A stretch of 7,242 bases of DNA from Bacteroidales bacterium UBA3856 (GCA_002392525.1 DGHE01000167.1:939-8180); one strand, 5' to 3'. Positions 1-7,178 are shown, counted from the first letter of the stretch. Made by a program: numbers and translations. The notes: generated from the letters alone by a model not told the origin.

Positions 1-1425
1 GCCTTTGCGGTCTGTCTGCAACACAAACGGCATGCTGGAAAGATCAAAGGTGTCCAGCATGAGGCGGGCTTCCTCCGGATAATCAGTGAAAAGGGCATCC
101 ATGTCCACAACCAGCACCTGGGCGCGGCGGTTATTCTTTACAAGTGCATCTACAGCTTCCAGGGTTTCGCGGCAGTACGGGCAGTCGCCCGTGTAGAAGA
201 GAATGTAGGTGGGATTTCCCTTGAGCCGGGGCAGGGAGAACACGCCCTCCTTCGCACCTTTCCGGAAAAGGCAGGGCTTGCGGCGCAGCGTGCCGTGTAC
301 GGCAAGGTCAGGAACTACCGAACCGGCCGGTGTGCGGGTGGTGAGGTCTTCGAGCATTTCTCCCAGTGAAACTACCTGTGCCTTGTCTTCGTCCGTGTTC
401 CATACCTCCGGAAGCGCCTTGATGTATCTGTCAATGAAAGGTTTGCAGGCGTCCTTGTAAACCTCCTCCTTTCGGGAGGAAAGATAGTAAAGAAAGTCTC
501 CGGCAATCTGTTTGAAGGAATCCTGGTCTCCCTCCCCGAAGGTGCGGGCCGCCAGGTAATCGGCTACGTCCAGGATGTGGGAAACCTTCAGGGTATCTCC
601 GTAGGCGCTGAAAAGTTGGCGGTAGCGCTCCATCTGAAGCGTTTCTCCGTAGAGGTACTTTCCCTTGGAGTACTGCTGGTTCAGGAGAATCCGAAGGGCA
701 GGGGTGTCCAGTCCGCGGCCCAGGATTTTGCCGGCGGGGGATACAAGGAACAGCCCCGGGGTTTTGAGAATGCCGTATTTTCGCTGCCAGTCGGAGCTGA
801 GCGAAGGGTCCCACAGGTGGGTAACGCCTTCAAAGCCTTCGCGCCAGGTTTTCCAGGCATCGGCATCCTGCCCCGTATAAATGGCATAGATATCCAGCGG
901 ATATTCGGCCTCTTCCACCAGCCTTTTCAGGCGGGCGGTCTCCAACTTGCAGGTAGAGCAGCCGGTATCGTAGAAGTACAGCACGCTGTATCCGCTGGCC
1001 GCCGGGGCATTCACGGTGCTTCCATCCGGGGCGAACAGGGTGAGGACGGGAGCATCGGCCCCGATGAGCGAAGAACGGTTAAATTCCGCGAAAATGCGCG
1101 CGTTCATCAAGTCTTCCTCCGTCTTCATGGCTACGGCGCCGGAGAGGAACCATTTGTCTGCGATGTGCACGGCCACGGCGTCGTCTCCCATGATCTGGGA
1201 ACGCAGGTAATGGTCGTAAATCTTGATGGCGACGTACTGGCGCACCAGTGAATCTGTGCACGACTCAATGAGATAGTCGCACTCGGCATTTTGCACCGCG
1301 ACATTTTCTCCGGCCAGCGCCGTGAAGTATTCTTCCAGCTTTGCGCCCAGTTCGGGATAGGGCTCCTGGGCATGCAGGCTCCAGGAAACGGCGCACAGAA
1401 GTGCGGCTGTAATCCATTTTCTCAT
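1..1425 (-). CDS. Secreted twin-thioredoxin-domain (TlpA-like) protein, C-terminus cut by window edge
   Basis: An open frame of 475 codons without a stop runs from an ATG at 1425 to the left edge, so the C-terminus is missing. The N-terminus is a signal peptide: basic MRK, a hydrophobic stretch to about residue 17, then SLHA-Q with likely cleavage near residue 19-20. This implies export to the periplasm. Residues about 21-120 form a helical region of unknown role, possibly the DUF5106-type domain that precedes thioredoxin folds in Bacteroidales (unverified). A first thioredoxin-like domain (about 121-245) has CSTC at 156-159 and a TP at 222-223 in the cis-proline position. A helical linker (about 250-365) follows. 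A second thioredoxin-like domain (from about 370) has CPYC at 415-418 and MP at 465-466. Both active sites keep two cysteines, so thiol-disulfide oxidoreductase activity is likely; substrate and direction are unknown. The start overlaps the coaD stop (ATGA), making it the fourth cistron of the lon cluster. Confidence 0.85.
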   Translation of the reverse strand, partial: MRKWITAALLCAVSWSLHAQEPYPELGAKLEEYFTALAGENVAVQNAECDYLIESCTDSLVRQYVAIKIYDHYLRSQIMGDDAVAVHIADKWFLSGAVAMKTEEDLMNARIFAEFNRSSLIGADAPVLTLFAPDGSTVNAPAASGYSVLYFYDTGCSTCKLETARLKRLVEEAEYPLDIYAIYTGQDADAWKTWREGFEGVTHLWDPSLSSDWQRKYGILKTPGLFLVSPAGKILGRGLDTPALRILLNQQYSKGKYLYGETLQMERYRQLFSAYGDTLKVSHILDVADYLAARTFGEGDQDSFKQIAGDFLYYLSSRKEEVYKDACKPFIDRYIKALPEVWNTDEDKAQVVSLGEMLEDLTTRTPAGSVVPDLAVHGTLRRKPCLFRKGAKEGVFSLPRLKGNPTYILFYTGDCPYCRETLEAVDALVKNNRRAQVLVVDMDALFTDYPEEARLMLDTFDLSSMPFVLQTDRKG

Positions 1426-1880
1426 AATTCTACGCCTTCAGGAATAAACGCCGAGTAGTCCCCTCCGTGCTTGAGGATATCGCGTACGGCCGATGACGAA
1501 ATGTGCGCGAATTCCTGTGCGGTAGGGATGATGATGGTCTCGATTTCGGGGGCCAGCCTGCGGTTGGCGTCGGAGATGGAACGCTCGGTCTCGAAATCGA
1601 TCATGTTACGCACGCCACGCACGATGTGACGGATGCCCAGCTGCCGGCATGTGTCGATGGTGAGGTTGTCGTACTGGATAATGCGCACGCCGTCCATGCC
1701 GTTCGTGGCCTGCTGGATGATGCTCACACGCTTGTCCATGTCAAAGAAACCGCGTTTGTCCTGGTTGATGCCCACCGCGACCACCACTTCATCGAACATG
1801 GTGAGGGCGCGTCTGAGGATATTCAGATGCCCGGCCGTGAAAGGGTCGAAGGACCCCGGAAAGAGCGCAATACGTTTCAT
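1422..1880 (-). CDS. coaD: Phosphopantetheine adenylyltransferase (PPAT)
   Basis: CoaD transfers AMP from ATP to 4'-phosphopantetheine, giving dephospho-CoA and pyrophosphate. This is the penultimate step of coenzyme A synthesis, in the cytoplasm. The 152-aa product is close to the usual 155-165 aa of bacterial PPAT and looks complete. It starts MKRIALFPGSFDPFTAGH, containing the nucleotidyltransferase signature with H18 of the T/HxGH motif. RGVRN lies at 88-92, and ISSSAVR at 127-133 is the ATP-binding (I/H)SSSxVR motif. The start at 1880 puts the motif at the family's usual distance from the N-terminus and forms an ATGA overlap with the ung stop. Its own stop overlaps the next start in the same way. 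No Shine-Dalgarno sequence is present, so reinitiation from ung translation is plausible. Confidence 0.97.
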   Translation of the reverse strand: MKRIALFPGSFDPFTAGHLNILRRALTMFDEVVVAVGINQDKRGFFDMDKRVSIIQQATNGMDGVRIIQYDNLTIDTCRQLGIRHIVRGVRNMIDFETERSISDANRRLAPEIETIIIPTAQEFAHISSSAVRDILKHGGDYSAFIPEGVEL

Positions 1881-2545
1881 AGTTGCCAGTTGATGGGAGT
1901 TTTGCCCTCGGCGGCGAGGAGCTGGTTGGTCTTCGAAAAATGACGGCAGCCGAAGAAGGCCCCGCCCGCGAGGGGGGAGGGGTGGGCGGCCATGAGCACA
2001 TGATGCCGGGACGTGTCAATGAGAGATGCCTTGGCCTTGGCAAAATTGCCCCAGAGGAGGAAGACGATGCCGCTGCCATGGTCTGACAGGTAGCGGATGA
2101 CGGCATCGGTGAATTCCTGCCAGCCGATGTCACGGTGCGAGGCTGCTCTCCCGGCTTCCACCGTGAGGAAGCTGTTGAGCAGGAGAACACCCTGACGGGC
2201 CCATCCCTCCAGGTTGGGACAGCTGCTCATGCGGATGCCCAGGTCGGATTCTATCTCCTTGTATATATTACGGAGAGAGGGCGGCATGCGCACGCCGTCG
2301 GGGACCGAGAATGACAGCCCCATGGCTTCTCCGGGATTGTGGTAGGGGTCCTGCCCCAGAATGACCACTTTCACCTGGTCCACGGGCGTGAGCTCGAAGG
2401 CACGGAAAATAAGGCTGCCGGGAGGGTATATGACCTTTCCGGCTGCCTTTTCCTGATGCAGAAAGCGCACCAGCTGCTCAAAGTAAGGTTTCCCGAACTC
2501 CGGTGCCAGTGCGTCTTTCCAGGATGGTTCAATCTTGACGTCCAT
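1877..2545 (-). CDS. ung: Uracil-DNA glycosylase, family 1
   Basis: Ung removes uracil from DNA after cytosine deamination or dUMP incorporation and starts base excision repair. The 222-aa protein has normal family 1 length. GQDPYH at 64-69 carries the water-activating Asp (D66). GVRMPPSLRNIYKEI at 84-98 is the conserved proline-rich loop region, LLLN lies at 121-124, and HPSPL at 188-192 supplies the catalytic His (H188) and the minor-groove intercalation loop. Every expected motif is intact. The ATG at 2545 lies 3 bases after the lon stop, and the stop at 1877 overlaps the coaD start, so the gene is expected to be transcribed from upstream of lon. No separate promoter was recognised. Confidence 0.97.
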   Translation of the reverse strand: MDVKIEPSWKDALAPEFGKPYFEQLVRFLHQEKAAGKVIYPPGSLIFRAFELTPVDQVKVVILGQDPYHNPGEAMGLSFSVPDGVRMPPSLRNIYKEIESDLGIRMSSCPNLEGWARQGVLLLNSFLTVEAGRAASHRDIGWQEFTDAVIRYLSDHGSGIVFLLWGNFAKAKASLIDTSRHHVLMAAHPSPLAGGAFFGCRHFSKTNQLLAAEGKTPINWQL

Positions 2546-2548
2546 TGC

Positions 2549-4963
2549 CTAAAAGACGAAGTCGATCACGTCTGCGATCGTTTTCACATAGACAAAGATA
2601 AGACCTTTTATGTAAATATCCTTGATATCCTCCACATCTTTTCGGTTTTCCTCGGAAATGACGATGGTGTTCACGCCTGCACGTTTGGCCGCCAGGATCT
2701 TCTCCTTGATGCCGCCAACGGGCAGTACACGGCCGCGCAGGGTCATTTCTCCGGTCATGGCCACGCTGCTCTTGGGAGCCTGTCCGCGCAGGGCGCTTAC
2801 CATGGCGGTGACCATGGTGATGCCGGCCGAAGGACCGTCCTTGGGCACGGCACCTTCGGGCACGTGGATGTGGATGTCTTTCTTCATGAAGGCCTCGGAG
2901 TCCATGGAAGCCAGCTCCGGATGGGCCTTGATGTATTGCCAGGCAATCTGGGCGCTTTCCTTCATCACGTCACCCAGGTTTCCCGTCATGGAGAGATTGC
3001 CCTTGCCGTCGCTCACCTGGCTTTCCACGAAGAGGACTTCGCCGCCCATCTCGGTCCAGGCCAGGCCGGTGACGACGCCTACGCCCTCGTTGCCCTTGAC
3101 ATCGTCGTGGAAGGCCGTGGGAAGGCCCAGATATTCCTTCAGGTGTTCCGGGCCGATGGTGCGGGGAAACTCCTGCCCCAGCGCCATCTTCTTGGCGGTG
3201 ACGCGGGCCACCTTGGCAATTTGCTTCTCCAGCGTACGCACCCCGCTCTCGTGGGTGTACTCATCCACGATATGCTGCAGGGCTTCGTCAGTGAACGAAA
3301 GTTCATCGGCCTTGAGCCCGTGCTCGGTGAGCTGCTTGGGAACCAGGTACTTATGGGCGATCTGGAGTTTCTCTTCGGCCAGGTATCCGCTTACGTTGAT
3401 CATTTCCATACGGTCCTTCAGGGCCGGCTGGATGCTGCCAATCCCGTTGGCGGTAGTAATGAACAGGACGTTGGAGAGGTCGTAGTCCACGTCCAGGTAA
3501 TTGTCGTGGAAGGTACTGTTCTGCTCCGGATCCAGGGCTTCGAGAAGCGCGCTGGAAGGGTCTCCCTTGAAGTCGGAGGCCAGTTTGTCAATCTCGTCCA
3601 GCACAATGACGGGGTTGGAGGTGCCTGCACGCTGGATACCGCTCAGGATGCGGCCCGGGAGGGCGCCCACGTAGGTTTTACGGTGACCGCGAATCTCGGC
3701 TTCGTCATGCATACCGCCCAGGGAAATGCGGATGTATTTGCGGCCGAGGGCACGCGCGATGGACTTGCCGAGGGACGTCTTGCCAACGCCGGGAGGACCC
3801 CACAGGCACAGGATGGGGGAGCGCATGTTCCCCTTGAGCTTGAGGACGGCCAGGTACTCGATGATACGGTCCTTGACGGTGTCCAGGCCAAAGTGGTCCT
3901 CGTCCAGCACTTCCTGCGCATGGGTGAGGTCCAGGTTGTCGTCGGACATTTCTCCCCAGGGCAAATCCAGCATGAACTGAAGGTACGTGAGCTGGATGCT
4001 GTAGTCGGGCGAGGTAGGATTGTATTTCTCCAGTTTGGCCATCTCCTTGTCAAAGATGGCGCGCACTTCCTTGGACCACTTCTTTTCATCGGCCCGGCGG
4101 CGCATCTTCTCGAACTCCTCGCCTTCATCCATGCCCAGTTCCTCCTGGATGGTGCGCAGCTGGTTGTTCAGGTAGTACTCCCTTTGCTGCTGGTCGATGT
4201 CGGTCTTGACCTTCTGGTTAATCTCCTGCTTGATCCGGAGCAGCTGGGTTTGGGTGTCCAGCACCTTGAGAAGGGCCATGCCACGCTCACGGATGTCGGT
4301 GACGCCCAAGAGGTTGGCCCTTTCCTGGAAGTTCTCCACCTCGATGGTGGTGGCAATGAAATTGACCAAGAAATGGAAGTTGTCAATGCTGTTGAGGGCG
4401 CCGACGGCTTCCTTCGGGGCAAACGATGAAGACTTCACGATGAGGGCGGCCTTTTCCTTGAGGGAGTCTCCGAGGACGCGCAGCTCGCGCTCGTCGGCAT
4501 CGGCCGGAACAATCTCCTCCAGGAAATTGACGCGGGCGGTGATATAAGGGTCGTAGCTCACCACCGTGTCCAGCTGGGCCAGGGCCGATCCCTGCAGGAT
4601 GGCCGTGACGGTGCCGTCGGGCATCTCCAGCGTTTTGATGAGCTTACATACGGTGCCGTATCGGCAGAGGTCTTCCTCCACGGGATCTTCCACGGAAATG
4701 TCCATCTGGGGAATGGCTACCAGCCAGCTGTCGCCGTCTTCTACATCCGACACCAGCTTGATGGACTTCTCGCGGCCCACCGTGATGGGGAAGACGGTTC
4801 CGGGGAACATGACAGCGTTGCGGAGGGTGAGTACCGGCAGCACCGGGGGAAGCTGCGAGGTGTCCACTTTCATGGCGGCGGCTTCACCGATAACCGGCAT
4901 TATATTTACTTCTACGCCCGCAGGGGCGGAAAATTCGGGATTTTGCTTCATAATTACTGACAT
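2549..4963 (-). CDS. lon: ATP-dependent endopeptidase La (Lon, LonA type)
   Basis: Lon is a hexameric cytosolic AAA+ protease that degrades misfolded and selected regulatory proteins. The 804-aa product has the full LonA layout. An N-terminal substrate-binding domain begins around [18 protein letters not shown] (about 43-60), and a coiled-coil linker covers about 225-315. The AAA+ module has Walker A GPPGVGKT at 389-396, Walker [10 protein letters not shown] at 452-460 and sensor-1 TTAN at 503-506. The C-terminal protease domain has the Ser-Lys dyad, S712 in PKDGPSAG and K755 in GGIKEK, with the 43-residue spacing seen in E. coli Lon. About 35 residues of weakly conserved sequence precede the N-domain. 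The start used is the ATG at 4963; Met5 at 4951 is an alternative. It is the first cistron of lon-ung-coaD-thioredoxin and is divergent from hup. Confidence 0.98.
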   Translation of the reverse strand: MSVIMKQNPEFSAPAGVEVNIMPVIGEAAAMKVDTSQLPPVLPVLTLRNAVMFPGTVFPITVGREKSIKLVSDVEDGDSWLVAIPQMDISVEDPVEEDLCRYGTVCKLIKTLEMPDGTVTAILQGSALAQLDTVVSYDPYITARVNFLEEIVPADADERELRVLGDSLKEKAALIVKSSSFAPKEAVGALNSIDNFHFLVNFIATTIEVENFQERANLLGVTDIRERGMALLKVLDTQTQLLRIKQEINQKVKTDIDQQQREYYLNNQLRTIQEELGMDEGEEFEKMRRRADEKKWSKEVRAIFDKEMAKLEKYNPTSPDYSIQLTYLQFMLDLPWGEMSDDNLDLTHAQEVLDEDHFGLDTVKDRIIEYLAVLKLKGNMRSPILCLWGPPGVGKTSLGKSIARALGRKYIRISLGGMHDEAEIRGHRKTYVGALPGRILSGIQRAGTSNPVIVLDEIDKLASDFKGDPSSALLEALDPEQNSTFHDNYLDVDYDLSNVLFITTANGIGSIQPALKDRMEMINVSGYLAEEKLQIAHKYLVPKQLTEHGLKADELSFTDEALQHIVDEYTHESGVRTLEKQIAKVARVTAKKMALGQEFPRTIGPEHLKEYLGLPTAFHDDVKGNEGVGVVTGLAWTEMGGEVLFVESQVSDGKGNLSMTGNLGDVMKESAQIAWQYIKAHPELASMDSEAFMKKDIHIHVPEGAVPKDGPSAGITMVTAMVSALRGQAPKSSVAMTGEMTLRGRVLPVGGIKEKILAAKRAGVNTIVISEENRKDVEDIKDIYIKGLIFVYVKTIADVIDFVF

Positions 4964-4970
4964 TTTGTCA
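4958..4970. repeat. Palindrome TGACA-N3-TGTCA across the lon start codon
   Basis: On the lon sense strand the sequence reads TGACAAAATGTCA: perfect 5-base inverted arms around AAA. The lon ATG (4963-4961) lies at the boundary of the loop and the second arm. A related single half-site, TTGACAAAAT, occurs upstream at 5032-5041 on the plus strand. It could be an operator or a small mRNA hairpin affecting initiation. A 13-base palindrome in an AT-rich spacer can also arise by chance, so no function is asserted. Confidence 0.3.
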
Positions 4971-5005
4971 TATTAATGGTACACAATGAACCGGTGGGCT
5001 ATATC

Positions 5006-5021
5006 GTCAATCTTTGTGCCA
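5006..5021 (-). promoter_or_regulatory. Possible sigma-54-like -24/-12 element upstream of lon
   Basis: Read towards lon, the sequence is TGGCAC-AAAGA-TTGAC. The sigma-54 consensus is TGGCAC-N5-TTGCW, so the GG element and the spacing match, but the -12 dinucleotide is GA instead of GC. Initiation about 12 bases downstream of the second element would leave a leader of roughly 30 bases before the lon ATG at 4963. No TTTG/TAnnTTTG vegetative pair was found for lon in this spacer. The -12 mismatch makes this a weak call. Confidence 0.25.
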
Positions 5022-5054
5022 CGTTTCAGAATTGACAAAATTTCACCCTAACAT

Positions 5055-5086
5055 TTTGAAATCTGAAAAATTAAGTCTATTTTTGC
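5055..5086 (+). promoter_or_regulatory. Bacteroidota vegetative promoter (-33/-7) for hup
   Basis: The -33 element TTTG is at 5055-5058. After exactly 19 bases comes TATTTTTGC at 5078-5086, a full match to the Bacteroides -7 consensus TAnnTTTGY, at a spacing within the known 19-21 range. Transcription should start a few bases downstream, near 5090-5095, giving a leader of about 35 bases. That leader is A-rich and has no Shine-Dalgarno sequence, as is usual for highly expressed Bacteroidota genes. The position also argues against any start codon for hup upstream of 5086. Confidence 0.75.
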
Positions 5087-5127
5087 GCAGTTTTTCCGAT
5101 AAAACTAAACATCAAAACTATAGAAAC

Positions 5128-5406
5128 ATGACTAAGGCAGAAATCGTAAACGAAGTAGCTAAGACAACTGGCATTGAAAAGACCCAGGTGCTGTCCGTAA
5201 TTGAAGAATTCACCAATGTTGTTAAGGGTTCCATTATCGCTGGTGAGCCTGTTTATATGCGTGGTTTCGGTAGCTTTATCATCAAGCACCGCGCCCAGAA
5301 GGCCGCCCGCAACATCACCCGCAAGACCACCATGGTAATTCCGGCTCACAACATTCCCGCTTTCAAGCCCGCCAAGAGCTTCGTGAACGCAGTAAAGGAA
5401 AAATAA
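5128..5406 (+). CDS. hup: HU/IHF-family nucleoid DNA-binding protein
   Basis: This is a small dimeric histone-like protein that bends and compacts DNA. The 92-aa product starts MTKAEIVNEVAKTTGI, the usual HU N-terminal helix, and has GFGSF at 46-50, which leads into the beta-arm. The signature C-terminal part IPAFKPAKSF lies at 76-85. In the arm, where HU and IHF usually carry RNP with a DNA-intercalating proline, this protein has RNI (61-63). The frame continues upstream to a TTG at 5014, but the ATG at 5128 is chosen because it matches the family N-terminus and lies downstream of the promoter at 5055-5086. The next cistron starts 23 bases after the stop, suggesting co-transcription. The hup symbol is used in the general sense, since the paralogue is not resolved. 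Confidence 0.96.
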   Translation: MTKAEIVNEVAKTTGIEKTQVLSVIEEFTNVVKGSIIAGEPVYMRGFGSFIIKHRAQKAARNITRKTTMVIPAHNIPAFKPAKSFVNAVKEK

Positions 5407-5429
5407 TTAATTCATAAACCATTTTAACT

Positions 5430-5522
5430 ATGTGCCCTAGCGGTAAAAAAAGAAAGAGACATAAGATGGCGACGCACAAGCGTAAGAAGCGCTTGCGCAA
5501 GAACCGCCACAAGAAGAAGTAA
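5430..5522 (+). CDS. 30-aa very basic AURKAIP1/COX24 (mS38-like) family protein
   Basis: A 30-codon frame runs from ATG to TAA. The product begins MCPSG and continues KKRKRHKMATHKRKKR, ending LRKNRHKKK; 19 of 30 residues are K, R or H. It resembles the short Bacteroidota proteins annotated as AURKAIP1/COX24 domain-containing, related to the C-terminal segment of mitochondrial small-subunit ribosomal protein mS38. The inferred role is a ribosome-bound, rRNA-contacting peptide, based on family resemblance and composition and not on any visible catalytic motif. The ATG has an A-rich leader with A at -3. Met13 is an alternative start, but the conserved SGKKRKRHK part lies before it. It follows hup by 23 bases and is followed by a hairpin, so it probably shares the hup transcript. 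The Cys at position 2 is unusual in such a basic peptide. Confidence 0.8.
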   Translation: MCPSGKKRKRHKMATHKRKKRLRKNRHKKK

Positions 5523-5535
5523 GTCTTCTTAAGTG

Positions 5536-5578
5536 AAAAAGGGCCTCACGGAGCGATTCGCGAGCCCTTCCTTTTATT
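5536..5578 (+). terminator. Hairpin terminator or attenuator between the 30-aa gene and rng
   Basis: AAGGGC (5539-5544) pairs with GCCCTT (5564-5569). The loop contains an inner GCGA-T-TCGC hairpin (5553-5561). CCTTTTATT follows, a modest T-tract. It begins 13 bases after the stop of the 30-aa gene and ends about 20 bases before the rng start. The short, interrupted T-tract suggests incomplete termination, so part of the hup transcript may continue into rng. Confidence 0.6.
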
Positions 5579-5598
5579 ATTACTACCATAATTTCCAC

Positions 5599-7164
5599 AT
5601 GGAGTCTGAGAAACCGGACAAGGATCTGATTGTTGACGTTACGTCAACGGAGGTACATATCGCCCTGATGGAAAATCATCGGCTGATAGAGTACAACACG
5701 GAGTCCAGCACTGGGAACAAGTTCACCGTGGGAGACGTTCACCTGGGTAAGGTGAAAAAGATTCTCCCGAACCTCAATGCTGCCTTTGTGGACATCGGCG
5801 ACAAGAAGGAAGCCTTCATCCATTACCTGGACCTGGGACTCTATTTTCCCGCTTTCGACCAGTTCGTGCGGGAATCCAACTCCAACACCAATCTCAAGGA
5901 CCTGTACTCCAGGATCAAGATTGGCACCGCCCTCCCCAAGGAAGGCCGGATAGAAGAGTTCCTCCGTCCCGGACAGATGATTGTGGCTCAGATTGTCAAA
6001 GAGCCCATCTCCACCAAGGGATCGCGACTGACTGCGGAAATTTCACTGGCAGGACGTAATATCGTACTTCTCCCCTTCGCAGAGAAAGTATCCATCTCCC
6101 AGAAGATTGGATCGAAGGAAGAGAAACGTAGACTCGAGACACTGGTGAGGAGTATCCTTCCCAAGAATTACGGAGCCATCATCCGCACAGCGGCGGAGGG
6201 CAAGAATGCCGCCACGCTGGTAGCCGAGACGGAATCCCTGATTGAAAAGTGGGAAAGCTCCTGGAAAAAGATTGCCTCTAACAAGAATGTCCAGCTGCTC
6301 TTTACGGAATACAGCAAAACTACTACCGTGTTGAGGGACCTCCTCAACGACTCGTTCTCCAATATTTGGATCAATGACGAACGAGTGGCCGAAGAAGCCC
6401 GGAAGTATGTCTCCCTGATAGCTCCGGAACAGGAAAAGATTGTCCATCTCTACGAGGGAAAACAGCCCATCTACGATCACTTCGAGGTTACTCGTCAGAT
6501 CAAAGGCTCCTTTGGAAAGGTGGTTCCCATGCGGCAGGGCGCCTATCTGGTAATCGAAACCACCGAAGCGCTGAATGTAATAGACGTCAACAGCGGCATC
6601 CGTACCAAAACCGCCGACCAGGAGGAGAACTCCTTCGAGGTGAACAAGATTGCCGCAGAAGAGATTGCACGGCAGCTGCGGCTCCGCGATATGGGCGGCA
6701 TCGTGATCGTGGACTTCATCGACATGGAATCCAACGAGCACAAGAATGCCCTCCACAAGTACATGCAGGAGCTCATGGAGGCCGATAGGGCCAAGCACAA
6801 CGTGCTGCCGCTAACCAAGTTCGGGCTCATGCAGATTACCCGTCAGCGCATACGGCCCGTAACAGAGATCAACACGTCGGAACAATGCCCCGTGTGCCAT
6901 GGCACCGGAAAGATTCATTCCAGCGCTGTCATCGATGAGGAAATCGAGCGCAAGATCGCTTTTTATTCCATCGAAAAAGGTGTCCGCAGCCTGACGCTCA
7001 AAACCAGTCCCATCCTGGGAGCCTACCTCAAGCGAGGTCTGTTCAACTCCTACGTGGCCAAGTGGCGGAAACGCTACAAGATCAAGTTAGAACTGGTTGA
7101 AGATACGGACTTTACCGTTCTCCAGAATGAAATGTTCAATGAAAAAGGGGACAAGCTCGAGTAG
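5599..7164 (+). CDS. rng: Ribonuclease G (RNase E/G family endoribonuclease)
   Basis: RNase E/G enzymes cleave single-stranded AU-rich RNA, mature the 5' end of 16S rRNA and take part in mRNA decay. The 521-aa product has the catalytic-core length of RNase G without an RNase E-type C-terminal scaffold. A start region (DLIVDVTSTEVHIALMEN) leads into an S1 domain around GDVHLGKVKKILPNLNAAFVDIG (about 45-67, given in two adjoining parts: GDVHLGKV and NAAFVDIG). The Mg-binding aspartates are in NVIDVNSG (D329) and VDFIDM (D372/D375). The Zn-link CPVCHGTG has C430 and C433. A hydrophilic insertion near residues 78-120 lies within the S1 part. The ATG at 5599 is preferred over an in-frame GTG at 5533, whose extra 22 residues would be encoded by the hairpin region. 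No clear promoter of its own was found, so readthrough from hup is the likely source of transcription. Confidence 0.95.
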   Translation: MESEKPDKDLIVDVTSTEVHIALMENHRLIEYNTESSTGNKFTVGDVHLGKVKKILPNLNAAFVDIGDKKEAFIHYLDLGLYFPAFDQFVRESNSNTNLKDLYSRIKIGTALPKEGRIEEFLRPGQMIVAQIVKEPISTKGSRLTAEISLAGRNIVLLPFAEKVSISQKIGSKEEKRRLETLVRSILPKNYGAIIRTAAEGKNAATLVAETESLIEKWESSWKKIASNKNVQLLFTEYSKTTTVLRDLLNDSFSNIWINDERVAEEARKYVSLIAPEQEKIVHLYEGKQPIYDHFEVTRQIKGSFGKVVPMRQGAYLVIETTEALNVIDVNSGIRTKTADQEENSFEVNKIAAEEIARQLRLRDMGGIVIVDFIDMESNEHKNALHKYMQELMEADRAKHNVLPLTKFGLMQITRQRIRPVTEINTSEQCPVCHGTGKIHSSAVIDEEIERKIAFYSIEKGVRSLTLKTSPILGAYLKRGLFNSYVAKWRKRYKIKLELVEDTDFTVLQNEMFNEKGDKLE

Positions 7165-7178
7165 CTTGCCCTTTTTTT
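7142..7178. terminator. Bidirectional terminator overlapping the rng stop codon
   Basis: AAAAAGGG (7142-7149) pairs with CCCTTTTT (7169-7176). After a 2-base bulge, CAAGCT (7152-7157) pairs with AGCTTG (7163-7168) around a 5-base loop. A run of seven T follows on the plus strand, and the A-run on the other side provides a U-tract for minus-strand transcripts. The last codons and the TAG of rng lie inside the structure, and the stop codon of the convergent gene (7177-7179) lies at its edge. It therefore probably ends both transcripts. Confidence 0.85.

Noticed and set aside
577..1251. A 224-codon plus-strand frame and several shorter ones in the first 1.4 kb
   Set aside because: They are antisense to the twin-thioredoxin gene, which has a signal peptide and two CxxC motifs in one unbroken frame to the window edge.
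2339..4429. A 696-codon open frame on the plus strand
   Set aside because: It lies antisense to lon, whose frame has all catalytic motifs. The frame stays open because of GC-rich third positions in lon, and its translation shows no recognisable domain.
5014..5127. In-frame N-terminal extension of HU by 38 residues from a TTG
   Set aside because: The extension contains the consensus promoter and the A-rich leader, and HU proteins start at the MTKAEIV-type N-terminus.
5533..5598. In-frame GTG extension of RNase G by 22 residues
   Set aside because: The extra residues would be encoded by the terminator-like hairpin, and the family N-terminus fits the ATG at 5599.
6043..6798. A 251-codon minus-strand frame within rng
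   Set aside because: It is an antisense shadow of a gene with intact catalytic and zinc-link motifs.
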